From contig NC_135559.1 of NCBI RefSeq assembly GCF_964340395.1, positions 23,790,964 to 23,854,963 on the forward strand: DNA of 64,000 bases. The letters run 5' to 3'. This DNA is from Glandiceps talaboti. Lineage: Eukaryota > Hemichordata > Enteropneusta > Spengelidae. Made by a program: the position numbers and the translations under genes. Positions 48,349 through 62,650 of this stretch are shown piece by piece. A model generated the notes under the pieces. It searched no databases, was not told the DNA's origin, and was given only the letters and a program-made list of their open reading frames with translations. Position 1 is the first letter of the stretch. The number at the start of each line of letters is the position of its first letter.

Positions 48349-51300
48349 AGACTGTAAATAGTACAATATTATTGTACTAGTATTAAAAGACTGTAAATAG
48401 TATAGTATTATTGTACTAGTTTTAAAAGACTGTAAATAGTATAGTATTATTGTACTAGTGTTAAAAGACTAAATAGTACAGTATTATTGTACTAGTATTA
48501 AAAGACTGTAAATAGTATAGTATTATTGTACTAGTATTAAAAGACTGTAAATAGTATAGTATTATTGTACTAGTGTTAAAACACTGTAAATAGTACAGTA
48601 TTATTGTACTAGTGTTAAAAGACTGTAAATAGTATAGTATTATTGTACTAGTATTAAAAGACTGTAAATAGTACAGTATTATTGTACTAGTATTAAAAGA
48701 CTGTAAATAGTACAGTATTATTGTACTAGTTTTAAAAGACTGTAAATAGTACAGTATTATTGTACTAGTATTAAAAGACTGTAAATAGTACAGTATTATT
48801 GTACTAGTTTTAAAAGACTGTAAATAGTATAGTATTATTGTACTAGTATTAAAAGACTGTAAATAGTACAGTATTATTGTACTAGTATTAAAAGACTGTA
48901 AATAGTATAGTATTATTGTACTAGTGTTAAAAGACTGTAAATAGTATAGTATTATTGTACTAGTGTTAAAAGACTGTAAATAGTACAGTATTATTGTACT
49001 AGTGTTAAACGACTGTAAATAGTAGTATTATTGTACTAGTGTTAAAAGACTGTAAATAGTACAGTATTATTGTACTAGTATTAAAAGACTGTAAATAGTA
49101 CAGTATTATTGTACTAGTTTTAAAAGACTAAATAGTATAGTATTATTGTACTAGTATTAAAAGACTGTAAATAGTAGTATTATTGTACTAGTTTTAAAAG
49201 ACTGTAAATAGTACAGTATTATTGTACTAGTGTGAAAAGACTGTAAATAGTATAGTATTATTGTGCTAGTGTTAAAAGACTGTAAATAGTATAGTATTAT
49301 TGTGCTAGTGTTAAAAGACTGTAAATAGTATATTATTGTACTAGTGTTAAAAGACTGTAAATAGTATAGTATTATTGTACTAGTGTTAAAAGACTGTAAA
49401 TAGTATAGTATTATTGTACTAGTGTTAAAAGACTGTAAATAGTACAGTATTATTGTACTAGTGTTAAACGACTGTAAATAGTAGTATTATTGTACTAGTG
49501 TTAAAAGACTGTAAATAGTACAGTATTATTGTACTAGTATTAAAAGACTGTAAATAGTACAGTATTATTGTACTAGTTTTAAAAGACTGTAAATAGTATA
49601 GTATTATTGTACTAGTATTAAAAGACTGTAAATAGTAGTATTATTGTACTAGTTTTAAAAGACTGTAAATAGTACAGTATTATTGTACTAGTGTGAAAAG
49701 ACTGTAAATAGTATAGTATTATTGTGCTAGTGTTAAAAGACTGTAAATAGTATAGTATTATTGTGCTAGTGTTAAAAGACTGTAAATAGTATAGTATTAT
49801 TGTACTAGTGTTAAAAGACTAAATAGTATATTATTGTACTAGTGTGAAAAGACTGTAAATAGTACAGTATTATTGTGCTAGTGTGAAAAGACTGTAAATA
49901 GTATAGTATTATTGTGCTAGTGTGAAAAGACTGTAAATAGTATAGTATTATTGTGCTAGTGTGAAAAGACTGTAAATAGTATAGTATTATTGTACTAGTG
50001 TGAAAAGACTGTAAATAGTATAGTATTATTGTGCTAGTGTTAAAAGACTGTAAATAGTATAGTATTATTGTGCTAGTGTTAAAAGACTGTAAATAGTATA
50101 GTATTATTGTGCTAGTGTTAAAAGACTGTAAATAGTATAGTATTATTGTGCTAGTGTTAAAAGACTGTAAATAGTATAGTATTATTGTACTAGTGTTAAA
50201 AGACTAAATAATACAGTATTATTGTGCTAGTATTAAAAGACTGTAAATAGTACAGTATTATTGTACTAGTGTTAAAAGACTGTAAATAGTATAGTATTAT
50301 TGTACTAGTGTTAAAAGACTAAATAGTACAGTATTATTGTACTAGTATTAAAAGACTGTAAATAGTATAGTATTATTGTACTAGTGTTAAAAGACTAAAT
50401 AGTATAGTATTATTGTACTAGTATTAAAAGACTGTAAATAGTATAGTATTATTGTACTAGTGTTAAAAGACTAAATAGTATAGTATTATTGTACTAGTAT
50501 TAAAAGACTGTAAATAGTATAGTATTATTGTACTAGTATTAAAAGACTGTAAATAGTACAGTATTATTGTATTAGTGTTAAAAGACTAAATAGTATAGTA
50601 TTATTGTACTAGTGTTAAAAGACTAAATAGTATAGTATTATTGTACTAGTATTAAAAGACTGTAAATAGTACAGTATTATTGTATTAGTGTTAAAAGACT
50701 GTAAATAGTACAGTATTATTGTATTAGTGTTAAAAGACTAAATAGTATAGTATTATTGTACTAGTGTTAAAAGACTAAATAGTATAGTATTATTGTGCTA
50801 GTATTAAAAGACTAAATAGTACAGTATTATTGTATTAGTGTTAAAAGACTAAATAGTATAGTATTATTGTACTAGTATTAAAAGACTGTAAATAGTACAG
50901 TATTATTGTACTAGTGTTAAAAGACTAAATAGTATAGTATTATTGTACTAGTATTAAAAGACTGTAAATAGTACAGTATTATTGTATTAGTGTTAAAAGA
51001 CTGTAAATAGTACAGTATTATTGTACTAGTATTAAAAGACTGTAAATAGTATAGTATTATTGTATTAGTGTTAAAAGACTGTAAATAGTACAGTATTATT
51101 GTACTAGTGTTAAAAGACTAAATAGTATAGTATTATTGTACTAGTATTAAAAGACTGTAAATAGTACAGTATTATTGTATTAGTGTTAAAAGACTGTAAA
51201 TAGTACAGTATTATTGTACTAGTGTTAAAAGACTGTAAATAGTACAGTATTATTGTACTAGTATTAAAAGACTGTAAATAGTATATTATTGTACTAGTAT

Positions 51301-54300
51301 TAAAAGACTGTAAATAGTACAGTATTATTGTACTAGTGTTAAAAGACTAAATTTTAGTATTATTGTACTAGTGTTAAAAGACTGTAAATAGTATATTATT
51401 GTACTAGTGTTAAAAGACTGTAAATAGTAGTATTATTGTACTAGTGTTAAAAGACTATATAGTAGTATTAGTGTACTAGTATTAAAAGACTTTAAATAGT
51501 ACAGTATTATTGTACTAGTGTTAAAAGACTAAATAGTATAGTATTATTGTACTAGTGTTAAAAGACTGTAAATAGTATAGTATTATTGTACTAGTGTTGA
51601 AAGACTGTAAATAGTATAGTATTATTGTACTAGTGTTAAAAGACTGTAAATAGTAGTATTATTGTACTAGTGTTAAAAGACTGTAAATAGTATATTATTG
51701 TACTAGTGTTAAAAGACTGTAAATAGTACAGTATTATTGTACTAGTGTTAAAAGACTATATAGTAGTATTAGTGTACTAGTATTAAAAGACTTTAAATAG
51801 TACAGTATTATTGTACTAGTGTTAAAAGACTGTAAATAGTACAGTATTTTTGTACTAGTGTTAAAAGACTGTAAATAGCATAGTATTATTGTGCTAGTGT
51901 TAAAAGACTGTAAATAGTAGTATTATTGTACTAGTGTTAAAAGACTGTAAATAGTAGTATTATTGTACTAGTGTTAAAAGACTGTAAATAGTATATTATT
52001 GTACTAGTGTTAAAGACTGTAAATAGTACAGTATTATTGTACTAGTGTTAAAAGACTATATAGTAGTATTAGTGTACTAGTATTAAAAGACTTTAAATAG
52101 TACAGTATTATTGTACTAGTGTTAAAAGACTGTAAATAGCATAGTATTATTGTGCTAGTGTTAAAAGACTGTAAATAGTAGTATTATTGTACTAGTGTTA
52201 AAAGACTGTAAATAGTATATTATTGTACTAGTGTTAAAGACTGTAAATAGTACAGTATTTTTGTACTAGTGTTAAAAGACTGTAAATAGCATAGTATTAT
52301 TGTACTAGTATTAAAAGACTGTAAATAGTATATTATTGTACTAGTGTTAAAGACTGTAAATAGTACAGTATTATTGTACTAGTGTTAAAAGACTATATAG
52401 TAGTATTAGTGTACTAGTATTAAAAGACTTTAAATATTACAGTATTATTGTACTAGTGTTAAAAGACTGTAAATAGTACAGTATTTTTGTACTAGTGTTA
52501 AAAGACTGTAAATAGCATAGTATTATTGTGCTAGTGTTAAAAGACTGTAAATAGTAGTATTATTGTACTAGTGTTAAAAGACTGTAAATAGTATATTATT
52601 GTACTAGTGTTAAAGACTGTAAATAGTACAGTATTATTGTACTAGTGTTAAAAGACTATATAGTAGTATTAGTGTACTAGTATTAAAAGACTTTAAATAG
52701 TACAGTATTATTGTACTAGTGTTAAAAGACTGTAAATAGTACAGTATTTTTGTACTAGTGTTAAAAGACTGTAAATAGCATAGTATTATTGTGCTAGTGT
52801 TAAAAGATTGTAAATAGTATAGTATTATTGTACTAGTGTTAAAAGACTGTAAATAGTATTATTGTACTAGTGTTAAAAGACTGTAAATAGCATAGTATTA
52901 TTGTGCTTGTGTTAAAAGACTCTAAATAGTATAGTATTATTGTACTAGTGTTAAAAGACTGTAAATAGTAGTATTATTGTACTAGTGTTAAAAGACTAAA
53001 TAGTACAGTATTATTGTACTGGTGTTAAAAGACTGTAAATAGTAGTATTATTGTACTAGTGTTAAAAGACTGTAAATAGTAGTATTATTGTACTAGTGTT
53101 AAAAGACTAAATAGTACAGTATTATTGTACTAGTGTTAAAAGACTGTAAATAGTTTATTATTGTGCTAGTATTAAAAGACTGTAAATAGTACAGTATTAT
53201 TGTACTAGTGTTAAAAGACTGTAAATAGTATAGTATTATTGTACTAGTGTTAAAAGACTAAATAGTACAGTATTATTGTACTAGTATTAAAAGACTGTAA
53301 ATAGTATAGTATTATTGTACTAGTGTTAAAAGACTAAATAGTATAGTATTATTGTACTAGTATTAAAAGACTGTAAATAGTATAGTATTATTGTACTAGT
53401 GTTAAAAGACTGTAAATAGTATAGTATTATTGTACTAGTGTTAAAAGACTGTAAATAGTAGTATTATTGTACTAGTGTTAAAAGACTAAATAGTACAGTA
53501 TTATTGTACTGGTGTTAAAAGACTGTAAATAGTAGTGTTATTGTACTAGTATTAAAAGACAGTAAATAGTTTATTATTGTACTAGTGTTAAAAGACTGTA
53601 AATAGTACAGTATTATTGTACTAGTGTTAAAAGACTGTAAATAGTACAGTATTATTGTACTAGTGTTAAAAGACTGTAAATAGTAGTGTTATTGTACTAG
53701 TATTAAAAGACAGTAAATAGTTTATTATTGTACTAGTGTTAAAAGACTGTAAATAGTATATTATTGTACTAGTATTAAAAGACTGTAAATAGTATATTAT
53801 TGTACTAGTATTAAAAGACTGTAAATAGTATATTATTGTACTAGTATTAAAAGACAGTAAATAGTTTATTATTGTACTAGTATTAAAAGACTGTAAATAG
53901 TATATTATTGTACTAGTATTAAAAGACTGTAAATAGTATATTATTGTACTAGTATTAAAAGACAGTAAATAGTTTATTATTGTACTAGTATTAAAAGACT
54001 GTAAATAGTATATTATTGTACTAGTATTAAAAGACTGTAAATAGTACAGTATTATTGTACTAGTGTTAAAAGACTGTAAATATTAGTATTATTGTACTAG
54101 TGTTAAAAGACTGTAAATAGTATATTATTGTACTAGTGTTAAAAGACTGTAAATAGTATAGTATTATTGTACTAGTGTTAAAAGACTGTAAATAGTAGTA
54201 TTATTGTACTAGTGTTAAAAGACTATATAGTAGTATTAGTGTACTAGTATTAAAAGACTTTAAATAGTACAGTATTATTGTACTAGTGTTAAAAGACTGT

Positions 54301-56867
54301 AAATAGTATAGTATTATTGTACTAGTGTTAAAAGACTATATAGTAGTATTAGTGTACTAGTATTAAAAGACTTTAAATAGTACAGTATTATTGTACTAGT
54401 GTTAAAAGACTGTAAATAGTACAGTATTTTTGTACTAGTGTTAAAAGACTGTAAATAGCATAGTATTATTGTGCTAGTGTTAAAAGACTGTAAATAGTAT
54501 AGTATTATTGTACTAGTGTTAAAAGACTGTAAATAGCATAGTATTATTGTGCTAGTGTTAAAAGACTCTAAATAGTATAGTATTATTGTACTAGTGTTAA
54601 AAGACTGTAAATAGTAGTATTATTGTACTAGTGTTAAAAGACTGTAAATAGTATATTATTGTACTATTGTTAAAAGACTGTAAATAGTACAGTATTATTG
54701 TACTAGTGTTAAAAGACTGTAAATAGTACAGTATTATTGTATTAGTGTTAAAAGACTGTAAATAGTAGTATTATTGTACTAGTGTTAAAAGACTGTAAAT
54801 AGTAGTATTATTGTACTAGTGTTAAAAGACTGTAAATAGTATATTATTGTACTAGTGTTAAAAGACTGTAAATAGTAGTATTATTGTACTAGTGTTAAAA
54901 GACTGTAAATAGTATATTATTATACTAGTGTTAAAAGACTGTAAATAGTACACTATTATTGTACTAGTGTTAAAAGACTGTAAATAGTATAGTATTATTG
55001 TACTAGTGTTAAAAGACTGTAAATAGTATAGTATTATTGTACTAGTGTTAAAAGACTGTAAATAGTACAGTATTATTGTACTAGTGTTAAAAGACTGTAA
55101 ATAGTAGTATTATTGTACTAGTGTTAAACGACTGTAAATAGTACAGTATTATTGTACTAGTGTTAAAAGACTGTAAATAGTATAGTATTATTGTACTAGT
55201 GTTAAAAGACTGTAAATAGTATAGTATTATTGTACTAGTGTTAAAAGACTGTAAATAGTACAGTATTATTGTACTAGTGTTAAACGACTGTAAATAGTAC
55301 AGTATTATTGTACTAGTGTTAAAAGACTGTAAATAGTACAGTATTATTGTACTAGTGTTAAAAGACTGTAAATAGTACAGTATTATTGTACTAGTGTTAA
55401 AAGACTGTAAATAGTACAGTATTATTGTGCTAGTGTTAAACGACTGTAAATAGTACAGTATTATTGTACTAGTTTTAAAAGACTGTAAATAGTACAGTAT
55501 TATTGTACTAGTGTTAAAAGACTGTAAATAGTACAGTATTATTGTGCTAGTGTTCAAAGACTGTAAATAGTACAGTATTATTGTGCTAGTGTTCAAAGAC
55601 TGTAAATAGTACAGTATTATTGTGCTAGTGTTCAAAGACTGTAAATAGTACAGTATTATTGTGCTAGTGTTCAAAGACTGTAAATAGTACAGTATTATTG
55701 TGCTAGTGTTCAAAGACTGTAAATAGTACAGTTTTATTGTACTAGTATTAAAAGACTGTAAATAGTACAGTATTATTGTACTAGTATTAAAAGACTGTAA
55801 ATAGTACTACAGTATTATTGTACTAGTATTAAAAGACTATATAGTAGTATTAGTGTACTAGTATTAAAAGACTTTAAATAGTACAGTATTATTGTACTAG
55901 TGTTAAAAGACTGTAAATAGTACAGTATTATTGTACTAGTGTTAAAAGACTGTAAATAGTACAGTATTATTGTATTAGTGTTAAAAGACTGTAAATAGTA
56001 GTATTATTGTACTAGTGTTAAAAGACTGTAAATAGTATATTATTGTACTAGTGTTAAAAGACTAAATAGTAGTATTATTGTACTAGTGTTAAAAGACTGT
56101 AAATAGTACAGTATTATTGTACTGGTGTTAAAAGACTGTAAATAGTATAGTACTATTGTGCTAGTATTAAAAGACTGTAAATAGTATAGTATTATTGTAC
56201 TAGTGTTAAAAGACTGTAAATAGTACAGTATTATTGTACTGGTGTTAAAACACTGTAAATAGTACTACAGTATTATTGTACTAGTTTTAAAAGACTAAAT
56301 AGTACAGTATTATTGTACTTGTATTAAAAGACTGTAAATAGTAAAGTATTATTGTACTAGTGTTAAAAGACTGTAAATAGTACAGTATTATTGTACTAGT
56401 GTTAAAAGACTGTAAATAGTAAAGTATTATTGTACTAGTGTTAAAAGACTGTAAATAGTAAAGTATTATTGTACTAGTGTTAAAAGACTGTAAATAGTAC
56501 AGTATTATTGTACTAGTGTTAAAAGACTGTAAATAGTAAAGTATTATTGTACTAGTGTTAAAAGACTGTAAATAGTACAGTATTATTGTACTAGTGTTAA
56601 AAGACTGTAAATAGTACAGTTTATTGTACTAGTGTGAAAAGACTGTAAATAGTATAGTATTATTGTACTTGTATTAAAAGACTGTAAATAGTAAAGTATT
56701 ATTGTACTAGTGTTAAAAGACTGTAAATAGTACAGTAATATTGTACTAGTGTTAAAAGACTGTAAATAGTAAAGTATTATTGTACTAGTATTAAAAGACT
56801 GTAAATAGTAGTATTATTGTACTAGTGTTAAAAGACTGTAAATAGTACTACAGTATTATTGTACTAG
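48349..56867. repeat. 39-bp satellite, about 220 units, 8.5 kb
   Basis: The consensus is aaaagactgtaaatagtata followed by 'gtattattgtactagtgtt'. Length variants lack 'gt' (gactaaatag), 'ta.a' (agtagtatt) or a longer piece (agtatatta). A diagnostic unit 'gactatatagtagtattagt' recurs at about 51455, 51756, 52056, 52393 and 52656, and again at 54223, 54336 and 55836. This shows higher-order blocks of about 260-340 bp. The minus-strand open frame at 55087-55713 is repeat-derived. Confidence 0.97.
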
Positions 56868-56929
56868 TTACTGATTTTTCTATAACCTTTTCCTGAAGTG
56901 ACCATTTCTTGAACTTCATTTGGCTCAAT

Positions 56930-57060
56930 ATAAAGCCCTAATTTGGCTGAATATATAGCCGTAATTTGGCTCAATATATAGACCTAATTTGGCTGAATAT
57001 ATAGCCGTAATTTGGCTCAATATATAGCCCTAATTTGGCTCAATATATAGACCTAATTCC
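56930..57060. repeat. ~22-bp tandem repeat, about six copies
   Basis: Units of 'taatttggctcaatatatag' with 'ccc', 'acc' or 'ccg' variants. Confidence 0.9.
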
Positions 57061-57722
57061 ACTCTCTGAAATGTTGTACAAGTCTAGTCAAGTGGTATCT
57101 ATTGTGGTTCAGTACACTTCTTTATAGGCTTCTAATAGTTCTATAGGCAGATGCAGAATCTAAGACTATCATACATTCTTATCGGTATATACACTATATG
57201 TTTTGAAGCAGCCTTTTGAGAAGTTGTCACATGTCAGAATCGCTCTGTCTCTGCGTTGTTACCAGCCACTTCTTTCAGGGAATCACACTCACTTGGTTAG
57301 CTTAGAGGTACTCTTACTCAGGAATCAATGCTCATTGACCAACAGAATGCTTGTAAATAGATATATTTCACAGCTTAACTGAGAGATCAGCTTGGACCTC
57401 AGAAGCGAGTACAAGACATGACTTCATAAAGGTAGGATTTTGAAGGACTTCCCACCTTCATGGAAAGAACCTGCTCTCACCATAGTTTTATCCCTTAGAT
57501 TCCACCTCTAGATTCCACTCCTCGTACTATTATAATGTAACATATATATAGGACAGAAACTGGGCATTTCTACATATACAAAACATACTACAATTCATAT
57601 TCTATGCCTTAAATCATTTCAAGATTACTGATTGGATTAAACCTTACATTTCTGATGTGCAACTTATTGATATTATGTTATTCTTTATCGATATGTTTCA
57701 TTAACCCTTCTTTTGTCTTTAG
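57061..57722. other. unique sequence upstream of a candidate exon
   Basis: No gene feature was recognised until the pyrimidine tract 'cccttcttttgtctttag' at 57705-57722. Confidence 0.4.
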
Positions 57723-57823
57723 TCCTGTGTCAGCTCTTGAACTTGTATGAAGAGTTAATTACAAAAAATCAATTTCCTACTGGTGATCACTCTCTTTCTA
57801 TTACACTGTTACATCTGTCTCAG
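57723..57823 (+). CDS. candidate exon of an unidentified gene
   Basis: A strong acceptor (cccttcttttgtctttag) is followed by an open frame reading LCQLLNLYEELITKNQFPTG, then DHSLSITLLHLSQ. The composition is protein-like and differs from the repeat-derived frames. The CAG at 57821-57823 is where the 32-bp satellite begins. In most satellite units this CAG is followed by GTCATA, a plausible donor, although the first copy reads GACATA. I do not recognise the protein. Support is the acceptor quality and non-repetitive frame only. Confidence 0.4.
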
Positions 57824-60800
57824 GACATATTCTACAGTAGTTACAGCTGTCTCAGGTCATATTCTACAGTAGTTACAGCTGTCTCAGGTCATATTCTACT
57901 GTAGTTACAGCTGTCTCAGGACATATTCTACAGTAGTTACAGCTGTCTCAGGTCATATTCTACAGTAGTTACAGCTGTGTCAGGTCATATTCTACTGTAG
58001 TTACAGCTGTCTCAGGTCATATTCTACAGTAGTTACAGCTGTCTCAGGTCATATTCTACAGTAGTTACAGCTGTCTCAGGTCATATTCTACTGTAGTTAC
58101 GGCTGTCTCAGGTCATATTCTACAGTAGTTACAGCTGTCTCAGGTCATATTCTACAGTAGTTACAGCTGTCTTAGGACATATTCTACTGTAGTTACAGCT
58201 GTCCCATGACATTCTACTGTAGTTACAGCTGTCTCAGGTCATATTCTACTGTAGTTACAGCTGTCTCAGGACATATTCTACTGTAGTTACAGCTGTCTCA
58301 AGACATATTCTACAGTAGTTACAGCTGCCCCAGGACATATTCTACTGTAGTTACAGCTGTCTCAGGACACATTCTACTGTAGCTACAGCCTTCTCAGGAC
58401 ATATTCTACTGTAGTTACAGCTGTCTCAGGACACACTCTACTGTAGTAACAGCTGTCCCAAGACATATTCTATAGTAGTTACAGCTGTCTCAGGACATAT
58501 TCTACAGTAGTTACAGCTGTCTCAGGTCTACAGTAGTTACAGCTGTCTCAGGTCATATTCTACAGTAGTTACAGCTGTCTCAGGTCATATTCTACTATAG
58601 TTACAGCTGTCTCAGGTCATATTCTACAGTAGTTACAGCTGTCTCAGGTCTACAGTAGTTACAGCTGTCTCAGGTCATATTCTACTGTAGTTACAGCTGT
58701 CTCAGGTCATATTCTACTATAGTTACAGCTGTCTCAGGTCATATTCTACTGTAGTTACAGCTGTCTCAGGTCATATTCTACAGTAGTTACAGCTGTCTCA
58801 GGTCATATTCTACTGTAGTTACAGCTGTCTCAGGACATATTCTACAGTAGTTACAGCTGTCTCAGGTCATATTCTACAGTAGTTACAGCTGTGTCAGGTC
58901 ATATTCTACTGTAGTTACAGCTGTCTCAGGTCATATTCTACAGTAGTTACAGCTGTCTCAGGTCATATTCTACAGTAGTTACAGCTGTCTCAGGTCATAT
59001 TCTACTGTAGTTACGGCTGTCTCAGGTCATATTCTACAGTAGTTACAGCTGTCTCAGGTCATATTCTACAGTAGTTACAGCTGTCTTAGGACATATTCTA
59101 CTGTAGTTACAGCTGTCCCATGACATTCTACTGTAGTTACAGCTGTCTCAGGTCATATTCTACTGTAGTTACAGCTGTCTCAGGACATATTCTACTGTAG
59201 TTACAGCTGTCTCAAGACATATTCTACAGTAGTTACAGCTGCCCCAGGACATATTCTACTGTAGTTACAGCTGTCTCAGGACACATTCTACTGTAGCTAC
59301 AGCCTTCTCAGGACATATTCTACTGTAGTTACAGCTGTCTCAGGACACACTCTACTGTAGTAACAGCTGTCCCAAGACATATTCTATAGTAGTTACAGCT
59401 GTCTCAGGACATATTCTACAGTAGTTACAGCTGTCTCAGGTCTACAGTAGTTACAGCTGTCTCAGGTCATATTCTACAGTAGTTACAGCTGTCTCAGGTC
59501 ATATTCTACTATAGTTACAGCTGTCTCAGGTCATATTCTACAGTAGTTACAGCTGTCTCAGGTCTACAGTAGTTACAGCTGTCTCAGGTCATATTCTACT
59601 GTAGTTACAGCTGTCTCAGGTCATATTCTACTATAGTTACAGCTGTCTCAGGTCATATTCTACTGTAGTTACAGCTGTCTCAGGACATATTCTACAGTAG
59701 TTACAGCTGTCTCAGGACATATTCTACAGTAGTTACAGCTGTCTCATGACATATTCTACTGTAGTTACAGCTGTCTCATGACATATTCTACTGTAGTTAC
59801 AGCTGTCTCAGGACATATTCTACTGTAGTTACAGCTGTCTCAGGACATATTCTACTGTAGTTACAGCTGTCTCAGGACATATTCTACTGTAGTTACAGCT
59901 GTCTCAGGACATATTCTACAGTAGTTACAGCTGTCTCAGGACATATTCTACAGTAGTTACAGCTGTCTCATGACATATTCTACTGTAGTTACAGCTGTCT
60001 CAGGACATATTCTACTGTAGTTACAGCAGTCTCAGGTCATATTCTACTGTAGTTACATCTGTCCCATGACATTCTACTGTAGTTACAGCTGTCTCAAGAC
60101 ATATTCTACAGTAGTTACAGCTGCCCCAGGACATATTCTACTGTAGTTACAGCTGTCTCAGGTCATATTCTACAGTAGTTACAGCTGTCTTAGGACATAT
60201 TCTACTGTAGTTACAGCTGTCCCATGACATTCTACTTTAGTTACAGCTGTCTCAGGTCATATTCTACTGTAGTTACAGCCGTCTCAAGACATATTCTACA
60301 GTAGTTACAGCTGCCCCGGGACATATTCTACTGTAGTTACAGCTGTCTCAGGACACATTCTACTGTAGTTACAGCTGTCTCAGGACATATTCTACAGTAG
60401 TTACAGCTGTCCCAGGACATATTCTACAGTAGTTACAGCTGTCTCAGGTCATATTCTACTGTAGTTACAGCTGTCTCAGGACATATTCTACTATAGTTAC
60501 AGCTGTCTCAGGTCATATTCTACAGTAGTTACAGCTGTCTCAGGTCATATTCTACAGTAGTTACAGCTGTCTCAGGTCATATTCTACTGTAGTTACAGCT
60601 GTCTCAGGACATATTCTACTGTAGTTACAGCTGTCCCATGACATTCTACTGTAGTTACAGCTGTCTCAAGACATATTCTACAGTAGTTACAGCCGTCCCA
60701 GGACATATTCTACTGTAGTTACAGCTGTCTCAGGTCATATTCTACAGTAGTTACAGCTGTCTCAGGACATATTCTACTGTAGTTACAGTTGTCTTAGGAC

Positions 60801-62650
60801 ATATTCTACTGTAGTTACAGCTGTCCCATGACATTCTACTGTAGTTACAGCTGTCTCAAGACATATTCTACAGTAGTTACAGCTGTCCCAGGACATATTC
60901 TACTGTAGTTACAGCTGTCTCCGGACACATTCTACTGTAGTTACAGCTGTCTCAGGACATATTCTACCGTAGTTACAGCCGTCTCAGGACACAATCTACT
61001 GTAGTTACAGCTGTCCCAGGACATATTCTATTGTAGTTACAGCTGTCTCAGGTCATATTCTACAGTAGTTACAGCTGTCTCAGGACACATTCTACTGTAG
61101 TTACAGCTGTCTCAGGTCATATTCTACTGTAGTTACAGCTGTCCCATGACATATTCTACTGTAGTTACAGCTGTCTTAGGACATATTCTACTGTAGTTAC
61201 AGCTGTCTCAAGACATATTCTACAGTAGTTACAGCTGCCCCAGGACATATTCTACTGTAGTTACAGCTGTCTCAGGACATATTCTACAGTAGTTACAGCT
61301 GTCCCATGACATTCTACTGTAGTTACAGCTGTCTCAGAACATATTCTACAGTAGTTACAGCTGTCTCAGGACATATTCTACAGTAGTTACAGCTGTCTCA
61401 GGTCATATTCTACAGTAGTTACAGCTGTCTCAGGACATATTCTACTGTAGTTACAGCCTTCTCAGGACATATTCTACTGTAGTTACAGCTGTCTCAGGAC
61501 ACAATCTACTGTAGTAACAGCTGTCCCAGGACATATTCTATGGTAGTTACAGCTGTCTCAGGTCATATTCTACAGTAGTTACAGCAGTCTCAGGTCATAT
61601 TCTACTATAGTTACATCTGTCTCAGGACATATTCTACTGTAGTTACAGCTGTCTCAGGTCATATTCTACAGTAGTTACAGCTGTCTCAGGTCAGATTCTA
61701 CTGTAGTTACAGCCGTCTCAGGACATATTCTACAGTAGTTACAGCTGTCTCAGGACATATTCTACTGTAGTTACAGCTGTCTCAGGACATATTCTACAGT
61801 AGTTACAGCAGTCTCAGGACATATTCTACTGTAGTTACAGCTGTCTCAGGACATATTCTACAGTAGTTACAGCTGTCTCAGGTCATATTCTACTGTAGTT
61901 ACAGCTGTCTCAGGTCATATTCTACAGTAGTTACAGCCGTCTCAGGTCATATTCTACTATAGTTACAGCCGTCCCAGGACATATTCTACAGTAGTTACAG
62001 CTGTCTCAGGTCATATTCTACAGTAGTTACAGCTGTCTCAGGTCATATTCTACTGTAGTTACAGCTGTCTCAGGACATATTCTACTATAGTTACAGCTGT
62101 CTCAGGTCATATTCTACTGTAGTTACAGCTGTCTCAGGACATATTCTACAGTAGTTACAGCTGTCCCAAGACATATTCTACAGTAGTTACAGCTGTCTCA
62201 GGACATATTCTACTATAGTTACAGCTGTCTCAAGACATATTCTACAGTAGTTACAGCTGTCTCAGGTCATATTCTACTATAGTTACAGCTGTCTCAAGAC
62301 ATATTCTACAGTAGTTACAGCTGTCTCAGGACATATTCTACTGTAGTTACAGCTGTCCCAGGACATATTCTACAGTAGTTACAGCTGTCTCAGGTCATAT
62401 TCTACTGTAGTTACAGCCGTCTCAGGTCATATTCTACTGTAGTTACAGCTGTCTCAAGACATATTCTACTGTAGTTACAGCTGTCTCAGGACATATTCTA
62501 CAGTAGTTACAGCTGTCTCAAGACATATTCTACAGTAGTTACAGCTGTCTCAAGACATATTCTATTGTAGTTACAGCCCTCTCAGGACATATTCTACTGT
62601 AGTTACAGCTGTCTCAAGACATATTCTACTGTAGTTACAGCTGTCTCAGG
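57815..62650 (+). repeat. 32-bp satellite, about 151 units
   Basis: The unit is ctgtctcaggtcatattcta followed by 'cagtagttacag'. Common variants are aggacat for aggtcat, tactgtag for tacagtag, cccatgacattc and 'gccccagg'. A 914-bp block is duplicated in tandem (about 57855-58768 and 58769-59682): rare variants such as ttacggctg (58101 and 59015) and 'ctgccccagg' (58327 and 59241) recur at exactly that offset. The first unit coincides with the 3' end of the candidate exon at 57723. Confidence 0.96.
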
